DNA from: Athripsodes cinereus
Lineage: Eukaryota > Arthropoda > Insecta > Trichoptera > Leptoceridae
DNA: 64,000 nucleotides
NCBI GenBank assembly: GCA_947579605.1
Contig: OX388307.1
Coordinates: 27,381,237 to 27,445,236, forward strand
Direction: 5' to 3'
Part shown: positions 54,511-64,000 of the stretch, one piece after another
How positions within the stretch are numbered: position 1 is the first letter of the stretch
How the letters are laid out: each line of letters opens with the position of its first letter
Made by a program: the position numbers and the translations under genes
Notes under the pieces: generated by a model
What the model was told of the DNA's origin: nothing
The model's input: the letters and a program-made list of their open reading frames with translations, nothing else
The model's database searches: none

Positions 54511-55884
54511 ACTGAGAAGTATTTACTACGAAGTTTATATCTTCTGAAAATTGATTTTTATTTTTATTGAATGATAATTTTTATATGCCCTTTGCTATTT
54601 TTCAAAACTGGAGTAAAAATGACGTAAAAAAAATTGCGCATAATATGATTAAATATTGACCACTTGATAACAAAGCTTTAAAGATTTTATTAAAGTGCTT
54701 TGTTGGGGATTTAGGTATTTTTATTGTGTGGAAATTATTCGTATTCATAATTTAGAGGCATTAATCTTGTTTTTACAACAACAAAAAAGATGTAAGGAAC
54801 GGAAATTTATTCATTGACATATCTACATATTCATGGCCAGAGATCCTGGAATTAATATTAAACCGGGATTTCTGAAAAAAATATCTAGGCAAAATTGGCA
54901 TCCAACCCCTTGTCCTTGTTCATCACTTATAAATAAAACAAGAAAGGATTATCCATTTATTTATAGATTTATTGATTTGTTATCGTGATAATCGTCCAAG
55001 AGATACAAAATTCATGAAATACTAATTTCAAATAAACAACATCTCTAGTCTATGTAAACTGAAACGAAATATTGTGAAATTATTTGTTTGTATTTCTAAT
55101 TGTGTGTTTCTTGTATAGAAATAAGAAATATATAACAAGCTTTCAATGTTCGTTATTCAAAACAAAACCCAACCCACTTTCTATATTTTGGACAATCTGC
55201 CGCCGGCCGCATATTTTTTCTCTTTTCTTATTTCTAGAATCTTTGAAGTACTCCCACTCATCTTATAAAGTTTTCTTTTGTACTTGCGAATTAGATTTTG
55301 CTCTTTAACCCAGTGATTCTAAATGTCAGCCATATTTTAAATGAATCCAAACAGTTGAATAATATATATTTTTCTTGCTCGTCAATTGTATGTATTATAA
55401 TTAAAACATGTGAAAATATTCATACCCATCTGCAAGAAATAGGTCCATAAAAGTTTAAATGTCATTGTAAAATATTTTTCATGTTTGAAAAATACAGGAA
55501 TTAGTTACTTATATTTTTATATTTATTGTCATGTTTTAAATATGATTCCGATAATAAATAATCTATCATCAATTGATCAAAAACCTGTCCCAGAATTGGG
55601 GGTAGTTTGTGCTCTGGGGAGGTTTTGATCCATCTTAGTATCTAACCGCACTATATTATGAGAATAGTTTAGGAAACTAGAGTTAATATTTTATTTAAAT
55701 TTATACAAAGGAATTACTTTAAGGCATTAGAGGCGATTACTCTCGTAAAAGCAACCCTGTGCTGCACTAGTCAAAAGAGTTACCCCATACTGCTTACTGA
55801 AGTTTTTTTATCCTTTTATATAAATTGCATAGTTTGCCTTTACCAGGACCACATCGTTCTCTTTTCTCTGTCAATATGAGTTGG
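54511..55884. other. AT-rich region, no recognised repeat
   Basis: Open frame 55084-55308 (+) is phenylalanine/serine-rich and unremarkable. A less AT-rich patch at 55583-55625 contains ccagaattgggggtagtttg. Confidence 0.5.
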
Positions 55885-55958
55885 AGAATTTCATATTTTT
55901 TTTTTTTTTGTGGGAGTTCCACCCAAAAGAGGGTGATTTTGCCCAGAATTTCATATTT
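55885..55958 (-). mobile_element. Extreme 5'-truncated retroinsertion with poly(A)
   Basis: The direct repeat agaatttcatattt (55885-55898 and 55945-55958) flanks a run of T and then gtgggagttccacccaaaag, agggtgattttgccc. On the minus strand this is a 35-base 3' end followed by a poly(A) tail of about 15. The structure is that of target-primed reverse transcription that stopped almost at once. Confidence 0.75.
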
Positions 55959-56764
55959 ATTTGCACTTATAAACCAAATGTGAAAAAATATATTTTATTT
56001 TATGTTAGTCTCTAACTTTGCTTGTTAACTATGAAACTGAAATTATATCGCTATATTTAAACCTCTTTTGACTCAAATATTCGTAGAATTTATATAAATA
56101 TAGTATACGAAAAAATCTTTGAATAAAAAGTACTTATAGTATAAAAATATTGAATTAAATTAAATTCCTCCTTTCAATTCATAGTCGGTTATAAAAGCGA
56201 GTTTTATATCGATATAAAATGGAACATGTTAAAGGTATATAAATTCAATAAAGTAAAAAGTTTCAACATTCAAGTGGAAATCGATTCTTCACGGTCCATC
56301 GGCTCTCAAAGATCACAATAGTTCAAGGCAAACACTTTGTAAAAACAATTCAATAATCAATATGATCGTAATTTTACCGACAAAGTTTTTCCATTGAATG
56401 GTTATGAGAAAAATATTATGTTTCAGGAAAATATTCACAATTGTTTGCTTTCTATTTCAACATTTTATTTTCTTTTAAAATTATTATTGCTCTAGGTATT
56501 TAAAGACATTTGTTTCAAAATTAATCTTTATATGATGTACTTAATTATCTCTCAATAAAACTACTACTTCTCAATAAAAATTAATAAAGTAAAAAAAAAC
56601 ATTTCTTATAAAATTTTAAAGTTAATACACATCGAATCACTTCTCGATAGTTTTTTTATCAATGACTTATAATTACTTTCTAAGCAAAACAGGCTTCTCC
56701 CAATATTCTTTTGTTCAAATTTAATGAATGCTGCTTGTCTCTGTATCTTATTTTACTTTTTTTA
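55959..56764. other. AT-rich stretch, no recognised repeat
   Basis: No gene or repeat family seen. Confidence 0.5.
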
Positions 56765-56820
56765 TATCGTCTGATGATGGAGTCGAAAGTAGAAGCGAAG
56801 TCTTGAAGCTTCACTCTCAT
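56765..56820 (+). repeat. Hammerhead-like core motif, isolated
   Basis: Reads tatcgtctgatgatggagtc, then gaaagtagaagcgaagtc. It has ctgatga and gaaa in the right order, but no convincing stem between them, and it is followed by a small hairpin around ttgaagcttca. This could be a decayed Penelope-like terminal fragment. Confidence 0.3.
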
Positions 56821-56914
56821 AATATCACTCACAGATTTTGGCAGAGTACGTAGGTGCACAGTTTCATTTTATAATATGTTTGTTTTATCATTTGGCATTC
56901 AATATCGTCTGAAT

Positions 56915-57608
56915 TATCGATTACAAGAAAATTCTTCGAAATACAATTGTTCGAATTCACAATTGTTCGAAAAAATAATTATTCAAATTAACAAATCTTC
57001 GAATAACATTTGTTCGACTATCAATAATTCGAATTACAATTAATGGAAAGTGAATTGTTCGACTAACATTTGTTAGATTATTCGAATTATTTTATATTAA
57101 TCTAAATTCATTTTATTATGATCTTCAGAAGCAGGTCATATTGACGCAATTATATTACGTTTCATATAAAACTCCAGCCATACCTCATCCAACTTTAACG
57201 TTATTTTAGTTTCTTAAGAAAATGAGGCAATTGCGTTCATACCTAATTATAAATATATTTAAATTATTTTTCCAAACGTTTGTCACTATTTAGATAAATC
57301 GATTTCAAACTGAGTCGAATTATATAATATAACTTCGTTAAGTACGTCACTTTTCGCCGAAAATAGGAGCAATATTATCTGTCTTGATAATAAAAATTCG
57401 AAGAATTGTGTTTCGGATAATTGTTGTTATCAATATAACGTATAAAAATTCGAACAATTGTGTTTTCTGATAATTGTGGATTCGAATAACTGTCATTCGA
57501 ATAATTGTCATTCGAAAAAAAGTTAGTTAGTACAAATGTTTTTTCGAAGAATTGTCCATTCGAATAATTGTGATTCGAATAATTTTCCTGTCACCTGAAT
57601 TATCATAG
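56915..57608. mobile_element. Foldback element built from repeated ttcgaataattg motifs
   Basis: The outer segments, tgaattatcgattacaaga at 56910 and the inverse ending tcacctgaattatca at 57608, form imperfect inverted repeats of about 60 bp that include attcttcgaa and acaattgttcgaa. Both ends are filled with ten or more variants of (t)attcgaataattgt, itself close to palindromic around ttcgaa. The middle (57090-57370) is unique and noncoding. It is a probable non-autonomous DNA transposon with subterminal repeats. Confidence 0.65.
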
Positions 57609-57710
57609 GAAGGGGTAACTCGATTGACACAAGTTTGACAAGAATGAAGAAACTTGTGAATTTAAATTTAATCAAACTTACTTTGGCCATCCAAAAAAAT
57701 CACTACTTCT

Positions 57711-58068
57711 GTTACTATACCATCACAGTGGGGTAGCTAGTAATCCAGCTCCATTTTATTGAACATGCAGGCTGTCATCTATGTTAGCAGCCCTCATTGC
57801 TGAATTTAGGATGTATTTACTTAATGCCTTTATAGAATTAAAATAGGCTTTAAAACAATACACTGTATTCAATAAAGCAAAACTATGTTCATAGTGAAAG
57901 TAGTACAGTGATTTATTTTAATTCTATTAAAATGAACTTTCACAAAGTTATTTCAAGTACAATACAGGCATTATAGTGTATTTACTATTTCGAACACTTG
58001 AATTTTACAGGACACTCGAAAACTTGCGGAAAAATGCAGAAGGTCATATTTTTGTCGGGTGCTATATG
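57711..58068 (-). repeat. SINE-like family copy split by an insertion
   Basis: The first part (57711-57828) has gttactataccatcacag, tggggtagctagtaatccag, gaacatgcaggctgtcat and cctcattgctgaatttagga. The second part (57985-58068) has atttcgaacacttgaatttt, acaggacactcgaaaactt and ttgtcgggtgctatat. The 155-bp interruption (57829-57984) contains an inverted pair gaattaaaataggc.../...ttattttaattcta and is an unidentified insertion. Confidence 0.75.
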
Positions 58069-58837
58069 AATCATCAGGGTGATTTTCCTCGTTTTTATTA
58101 TTTGTAGCTATTTTAACCAGCACACCAATTAACCTTATACTCTCATAATCAGAAACAAATAAAAATAAATAAAATCAATAAAAAGGATGGGTTGTATATA
58201 TTTTTAGCAGCAAAGTTTTGAACCTAACAACGTACAGCTATAAAAATAAACAAACTATTTTTAGGAACGAAAATTCATATTATTTTATTTTTGAAAATTC
58301 ACACACAAAGTGAGTTCTAATGAGTGTTATTGAATGTATATCATTCAAGAAAATATAAGTAAATATTCGAATGTCATCAATTTCAATAGATTTTTTAATA
58401 GAACTTTTTTCATAAATTATGTGAGTATTATTTTTAATTCTTATTTTCAAAAGCCTTTTCAAAATATAAGTATTTTTTTGAAGACTTCTAATGTATCACG
58501 GAAATATTAAGAAGCTTTAAACGTTTCTTTAAAAATAAATATTTACTTCCTTTTCAGTGATAATTGGTAAAAACCATCCATATATATTTCACTTTACAAA
58601 AACCGAAAATATAAGGTATTTTTTATTTATCTTTTTATAGACCTTCAAACAAATCAAGGTGCGGGGGTGATATCACTCAGATAATATATAAATGATTGAT
58701 TTTTTTGTGTACCAAATATGGATTTTTAAATTTGTTTTTTTTTTTTGTTATTTTTTTGAACTATTTGTTTTTATATTTGTATATCCTGTTGTATTATTTT
58801 ACATCAGCAATTCAACAACAGGATACCACTCATACTA
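58069..58837. other. AT-rich stretch, no recognised repeat
   Basis: Open frames at 58280-58462 and 58692-58985 are low-complexity. Confidence 0.45.
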
Positions 58838-58936
58838 TTTTTTTATTTCATGGCACAAAGAGGAAGACCTGTTTGTTTATTACATGCGAGTAGTTCATAG
58901 AATGTCCCATTTGTGGAAGGTGTCGTGGTGGTACAG
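58838..58936 (+). repeat. SINE-like family fragment, 3' half
   Basis: Contains atttcatggcacaaagagga, tttattacatgcgagtag and tcccatttgtggaaggtgtc followed by gtggtggta. Confidence 0.6.
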
Positions 58937-59564
58937 ACTGACTATTAAAAAACCTCTATATTCATGGTTCATGAAGAAAGCTTAGATCATGAATGAGAAA
59001 GTTTTGAATAAGAAAGAGATAAAAAGACAGCATAAATACTTCACAGCCAACGTAAAATGGTTTGATTTTTTAAAAATAATATAAAAATTAATTTATCGAC
59101 CAACGGTTCTTGGTGGAAGTTCATTTATTAATAAATTTTAAAATGAAACACGATATTTGATTGTGTTTCATTTAAAAAATATATAAATAGTATAAAGTTT
59201 TTTTTCCAGTAGATGGTGGTGGCTTCTAGATGGTCTATCTGAAAGAAACCGATTTTAAAACTAATATCTATGTAAAACAATGTAGCACGTGTTGAAAGTT
59301 TTTATAGAAAAGCTCAACATAAATAAAACGTGTGTAATAAATAAATTATTGTGATGCGATGAAGGCACAAGGATACGCCTGACCTTTCCCACAAGGGACT
59401 CGAGTTGTACGGAAAAATATTACACATTAAACTTGTTCAAATGCTTTGAATAATAAATACTAAGCACATAAATATCTGCATATCGGAGGGAAACTACGCT
59501 ATGTCGGTTTTTGAAGACAGCCATATAAATACAATGTCATAGTCCTCGTTTTACTCTGTCTGGT
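58937..59564. other. AT-rich stretch, no recognised repeat
   Basis: No gene or repeat family seen. Confidence 0.45.
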
Positions 59565-60127
59565 GGTATATATCGATGGTTTAAAGCACAGAAGACACAT
59601 GTCCACATTTGACAGTTTAGAGAAAACAGGTTTTGAAAGTTTGAGATTCTTAATTAATTCACTAACTTCATATTAATGCAGAAGGTGTTGAAAATCATAA
59701 TCTTTGTTCTTTTTTAATGTCATTTATTAGTTATTTTTAACTATATTTTTAACCAGAATGCCAAGAATTAGCATTTTTAGATGATGGTCATGGACATGTG
59801 TTTGGAAGTGTGATGGAAGTGCTACTCACGGCGACTTTTGGGATGCGTTTATGCGTGCACAGATGACACATGTCCTTCCTAAATGAACATGTGTTTTTTA
59901 GAATCTTCATGTCTTTTGTGACATGTTACATCTGTGCACAAAACAAAGTGAATTTGTGGACATGTGACATTTGGTTTTTACTAAATATTTCAATAATGAT
60001 ATTAAGATTGTTGGTAATATTTAATCAGGACATAGATGGCGTTGCAACCGATCTTGTACATGTATTAACTCATTTTACCTAAAAAGTGGACATGTGTCTT
60101 CTGTGCTTTAAACCATCGATATATAAT
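59565..60127. mobile_element. DNA transposon with perfect 40-bp terminal repeats, non-autonomous
   Basis: 59567-59606 and 60086-60125 are exact inverted copies, starting tatatatcgatggtttaaag and containing acacatgtccac. The interior (about 480 bp) repeats gacatgt several times and has a second, inner inverted pair: gtgcacagatgacacatgtc near 59856 and gacatgttacatctgtgcac near 59921. The 70-codon open frame inside has no transposase features. Perfect ends imply recent activity; the ends lie in TA-rich sequence but a target duplication is not clear. Confidence 0.85.
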
Positions 60128-60195
60128 AAAAGGACTTAATTTTTTATTTCCTTAGACTTAAAATAGTTGATTAAAACATCCTGACCTATTTCAGA

Positions 60196-60316
60196 ATCAA
60201 GTGCGGTAGCCTATGAAGACTAACTGCAGGTAATAAACGTGTAGGTTATACTCTTCGTGCCAATAAAGAAATTAGACATTCAAGATGGGTTACATGCCTT
60301 ATCACTGAATATTTAC
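60196..60316 (-). repeat. SINE-like family fragment, degenerate
   Basis: Contains aagtgcggtagcctatgaag, gtaataaacgtgtaggtta, cttcgtgccaataaag, agacattcaagatgggt and ccttatcactgaatat. Confidence 0.65.
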
Positions 60317-61050
60317 AATAAAATAATTAATTTTTTCTTACTTACCTAAAATTAAATAAGCTTTATTGTACGATTGTATTTAAATTTAAATTCTTGATTG
60401 TTGAAGATAAAACATTATCATGTACAGCGTCCTCGAGGCGCTTTAAATACTCTCCGTTTATTATTATTATTAATTAAGTACAAAGCGGTTTTGAATTAAA
60501 AAAATCTTTCGACCAACCGATTGTACAAGTGAAATAAAAGTTTATAAGTATATACAAATTTTGAAAAAAAGCTGGTTTATACATACATATACTCATGCGC
60601 GCATACAGGTATAGATGCACACTCATACATATACATACACACACAAACATATACGCACATGAAGCAACAAATAAAATATATTTACCTACATACAAACATG
60701 AGCAATGTAATACGTATAAATTAGATGAAAAGCCTAATATTGTATTGACAAACACGTGGGAAGTATAAGTAATTATGAAGGACCATACTAAGAAGTACAT
60801 TTCCTAACATGTATAATAATTTCTCTCTGACAGACAGCTGGTATAATTGTATTACCGTGTTTTGTTTCTAAATAGATTTTAACTTTATTCTGAAAGTCTG
60901 TTAAACTATGAAAATTTATTTCACCAATTTTACGCCTTTATGAAGTTTAATTTACCGTTGTGAAATTTTGACAAATATTATGGTATCAACCTCATCACTA
61001 TATACGAGAATTTGTCTCAATTAAAGTTAGTATTGTGTAATTTGTTTTAA
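60317..61050. other. AT-rich stretch with a small CA/TA-rich tract
   Basis: A (TA/CA)-rich simple tract lies at 60580-60660 (acatacacacacaaacatat). The 108-codon minus frame across it is repeat-driven. No gene. Confidence 0.5.
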
Positions 61051-61150
61051 TATTTTCCATACAAATTACAAAACATATTTTCTATACAAATTACAAAACA
61101 TATTTTCTATACAAATTACAAAACATATTTTCTATACAAATTACAAAACA
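61051..61150. repeat. Four-copy 25-bp tandem repeat
   Basis: Units start at 61051, 61076, 61101 and 61126 (tattttctatacaaattaca then aaaca). They are identical except tattttcc in the first. Confidence 0.95.
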
Positions 61151-61617
61151 CATTAGAGACCTTCGTGGTATTTCCAGGTTTATAATGAAAAATGTTTTAA
61201 TATAATAAAAGTCTCTACGCAGTTCTCTTAAGCTTTTGAAACAACAATTTTTCAAGCCACACCAACCTCAATTTTCTTTTTATTTATCACAAACTAACAG
61301 CTTTTCAATAAAATTAAGATACAACAATAAATATAACAAAATTGTTAGCCCGTGAAATTTGTTTAAATGTATCTGTATTTTTATTGACACAACTAACTTG
61401 TAAGTTAAATAAACAGCTAAAAAATAATGAAGATTTATATTTAAAAGAAACGTTGGAATTATAAACAATTGAAATTAGGTATTTCAAGGCATAGAAAATC
61501 CATTTGATAACAAAATAAAAAGTGAGAAGGTGAAGTTTTCTCCAAATGAAATGGACGTTACAGGGGGGAAAAGAAAAAAAGCAATAAAAAGATATTGACG
61601 TTTATTTTGTTAAACTC
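61151..61617. other. AT-rich stretch, no recognised repeat
   Basis: No gene or repeat family seen. Confidence 0.45.
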
Positions 61618-61920
61618 CATATTAATTTATGCAAACTTACAAACTGTTAAAAGTTTTACTGTATTTAATAATTCGACTTACAAAGTCATTGTCAAACTCA
61701 TTTTTACAGAACTCAAAATTCACTGACAAACTTCCATAGTGATTGTCAAACTCATTTTTTCAGAACTCAAAATTCACTGACAAACTTCCATAGTCATTGT
61801 CAAACTCGATTCTCTCAGAACTCGAAACTCACAGACAATGACTTTGTAAGTCTAAACCAGCTTACTCTTATTAATAAATACAGTAAAGCTTAAAATAGTT
61901 TGTTTGTTTATATTAATTTT
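61618..61920. mobile_element. Foldback element with internal 60-bp tandem repeats
   Basis: Imperfect inverted arms (61618-61695 and 61834-61920) share attaatttat, agttttactgtattta/taaatacagtaaagct and acttacaaagtcattgtc. The interior is three tandem units of about 60 bp, each holding gtcaaactcattttt, cagaactcaaaattcac and tgacaaacttccatag. Arm sequence relates it to the smaller element at 44385-44515. Confidence 0.75.
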
Positions 61921-61980
61921 TTTTTTCGAATGTTTCGTGATTAACACTGTGGAATTCCATATTTATTATTAATTTATATT

Positions 61981-62397
61981 AAAAGAAACTTTGTATTTTC
62001 CACTAGAATAACTTTAATTAGAGTTAAAACGTTTTCGGAACTACTTGTTCCATCATCAGTAACAATACTAAACATATTATTTTCAAGGACAGTCAATGTT
62101 ATGGTGAAGGTGAAGGAGTGGTGGGCGGGGGCAGGGGTGGAGTATAAAGAAGCATAGACAAGAGTAGAGATGATATGGGTGGAATTTGGATATTTATAAT
62201 GTTTTCATTCTTTATGCAGCAATTATTTCTTTCTAATGATTCCAATATATCCAACTTTCTTCCTTTGTCACAGTTATGAATCAATTCTATGTTATGTAAC
62301 ATATGTTTAGTATTGTTACTGATGATGGAACAAGTAGTTCCGAAAACGTATTAACTCTAATTAAAGTTATTCTAGTGGAAAATACAAAGTTTCTTTT
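61981..62397 (-). mobile_element. Penelope-like element end, inverted duplicate with GIY-YIG tail remnant
   Basis: Inverted arms of 97 bp (61981-62077 and 62301-62397) differ at a single base. Each holds actgatgatggaac, the stem ggaac/gttcc (62327-62331 with 62337-62341 in the right arm) and gaaaacgt. Between them, the minus strand from 62302 reads MLHNIELIHNCDKGRKLDIL, ESLERNNCCIKNENIINIQ, resembling the end of the GIY-YIG endonuclease of Penelope-like elements (H-x-x-x-KGxxLxxLExxE...N). After it comes a G-rich stretch (ggtgggcgggggcaggggtg in + sense). This is consistent with a 5'-truncated Penelope-like insertion carrying an inverted copy of its terminal repeat. Confidence 0.6.
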
Positions 62398-62800
62398 ATA
62401 CTAATTAATTGAATATATATTTTGTATTGGTACAAAGAGAAATAAAATGTAAGGGGATATGGGAGCGGTCTGTTTCTTACAATGAACGCAAAAAACAGCT
62501 GATGATGTCGATGATTGAGCTATTACCTATATCAGTTTTAATTAAGCAATTCGAGATATTACATAAGATTGGAAAAGTTTGCTGCTAAAAAATTCAAGCA
62601 ATGAATGAAAATCACTTATAAGTCTGCAATGTTTGAAAACCAAATTGAAATATTTTTATTACGATACATAAATTAAACTTTTATTATTGAAATAATTTCA
62701 TTAACTAAAATTACATAATATGAAACTCAATACCTTGTTGAGCAAAGTTTGTGAGTCGTGAAATGTATCGCTTAATAAAAATGAATCTGGATTTAATTTG
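62398..62800. other. No recognised repeat
   Basis: No gene or repeat family seen. Confidence 0.4.
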
Positions 62801-63046
62801 TTACTACTACTACTATACCATCATGGCTTATCCCACAATTGGGATAGCCACTGGAGCAGCTGCGTGTAATAAACATGAAAGTTATTCTCTCCGTGTCAAC
62901 AATAAATTACGACATTTAGGATGGGTGGCCAGCCTCATCGCTGAAAATTAAAATGTTTTTTCGAAGACCTGCCTTTTACGCGAAAACTGTCGCTCGTAAA
63001 CTTACGGAAAATATTGGGAGACCAATTCTTTGCCAGGTGCTCCATG
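62801..63046 (-). repeat. SINE-like family, near full-length copy
   Basis: Runs from ttactactactactatacc through ggcttatcccacaattggga, cactggagcagctgcgtg, taataaacatgaaagt, gacatttaggatgggtggcc and gcctcatcgctgaaaa to aagacctgccttttacgcg and ttgccaggtgctccatg. It has both ends of the family; no target duplication was found. Confidence 0.85.
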
Positions 63047-63162
63047 TAACATATCCAATATTTGACTTAAAACAAATCCAGATGTACCCTAGACACCCTC
63101 ACATTAAGCGTTTATGATTTGAATGATTTGAATCGAAACTATTCAAAACCAAAAATGTATTT

Positions 63163-63298
63163 TTAGTTGGAAGATATCGCGCTTCAGAGATAAACTCGCC
63201 TATTGCACAAAATTATGTGTTCTGTAGTTATCATACCATGTATTTTTTCTTTGTAGGTGTACTGATTTTGTGCAATAAAGATTATTATTATTATTATT
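63163..63298 (+). mobile_element. LINE 3' UTR tail with (ATT)n
   Basis: ttagttggaagatatcgcg, gagataaactcgcctattgc and ttttgtgcaataaagatta followed by an ATT repeat. It matches 11260-11403 in order and length. Confidence 0.65.
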
Positions 63299-64000
63299 TT
63301 GAACTATGCATGGAAAACTATATTATGTGATAAGTTCTATAAAAAAGCATTTTACAAAATAGTCAGAACCAATGAAATTTTATTGAAAAAATACAGAGGA
63401 AATCAATGTTAATATGGAAATTAGTCGTTATTTAGTTTTTGCGTTTTACAAACATTTTACACTAATGGCCTTGTTGCCTAACCATTAACCAAGGCAAATA
63501 CCAAATGTATGTACCAAACAATCCATTATTTGTGACAATTTGTTTCATTTGTGTATTATGACTCTAACTAAGTTTTTAAATGATGATTTAACACATTGTC
63601 GCATAACGCACTCTGCTTATAATTTCAGTAGGTAATCATATTTTAAAATAATAATTAATCTCTAAGTTATTATTTCACAGTGCAGTATGATATGAAATAT
63701 TACCTACGTCCATCGTGATTATGATAAATTATCAACAATAATACGAGTACAGATCATCCTTGACATATTATTATATTCCAACTTTGTCACGTGAGTTGAT
63801 CTATATTGAAGAATGGAAAATTAAATACCTGCACAAAATCTGCCACCTGATCCACCACAGGTATAAAAAACAATAAATCAATTATTGTGTGTGATAGGAA
63901 GGCAATTTTAATTTATGGCGTTGTCAATAATTTTGTAAAAGTTTTTTTTTTATTTCTTTTACATAAATAATATATTTCATCATAACAAGTGAAAAACAAA
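63299..64000. other. AT-rich stretch, no recognised repeat
   Basis: No gene or repeat family seen to the right edge. Confidence 0.5.

Noticed and set aside
60474..60800. 108-codon minus-strand frame
   Set aside because: Much of it is translation of a CA/TA-rich simple tract, with repeated cysteine/valine/methionine runs and no family.

Overview
The window is AT-rich animal DNA, most likely from an insect. Evidence for this is the spliced gene structure, numerous non-LTR retrotransposon tails, foldback DNA transposons, a Tc1/mariner copy, Penelope-like retroelement ends and a 201-bp satellite. The order cannot be fixed from the sequence alone; a hemipteran is plausible. There is no bacterial-style gene packing, operon, CRISPR array or intact rRNA or tRNA gene.

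The only convincing host coding sequence is one exon at about 13.29-13.69 kb on the + strand. It encodes a signal peptide or anchor, three N-glycosylation sequons and a segment ending ITIGFLGAYGTTQ, then stops at a good splice donor. It looks like the first coding exon of a secreted or receptor protein; the ligand-binding end of a receptor-type guanylate cyclase is the best guess. A much weaker candidate signal-peptide exon with a perfect GTAAGT donor lies at 30.8-30.9 kb.

Nearly everything else recognisable is repetitive. (1) About thirty copies of one roughly 253-bp SINE-like family are scattered in both orientations; the best copy (51427-51679) has a (GTA)n tail and a 9-bp target-site duplication. 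(2) LINE pieces, almost all 3' ends, come from at least four types: RTE-like with GHxxR/GRGRPR tails, jockey-like, CR1-like C-termini, and RNase H/Cys-His tails. The longest are a reverse transcriptase still open over about 390 codons (48.67-49.85 kb, 13-bp target-site duplication) and a jockey-like reverse transcriptase broken once (41.7-43.0 kb, minus strand), nested inside another LINE tail. (3) Foldback or MITE-like elements lie at 7.2, 8.2-8.5, 10.5-11.0, 31.8-32.4, 44.4, 50.0-50.2, 56.9-57.6, 59.6-60.1 and 61.6-61.9 kb. (4) A decayed Tc1/mariner element lies at 11.92-12.84 kb. (5) A seven-copy, almost identical 201-bp tandem array lies at 9.12-10.53 kb between two members of one foldback family.

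The most interesting set is a group of inverted structures carrying a shared motif: TGAnnATG, a short hairpin, then CGAAA. They occur at 4.7-5.1, 20.2, 47.1 and 62.0-62.4 kb, with isolated related motifs near 6.8, 15.1 and 56.8 kb. The motif resembles the hammerhead-ribozyme core known from Penelope-like elements. The 62-kb copy also carries a reading frame resembling the tail of a Penelope GIY-YIG endonuclease. A 5S-rRNA-derived SINE candidate sits at 43.39-43.53 kb.

Gene-free stretches without a named repeat are reported as such. Coordinates of degenerate repeats are good to roughly 10-20 bases.
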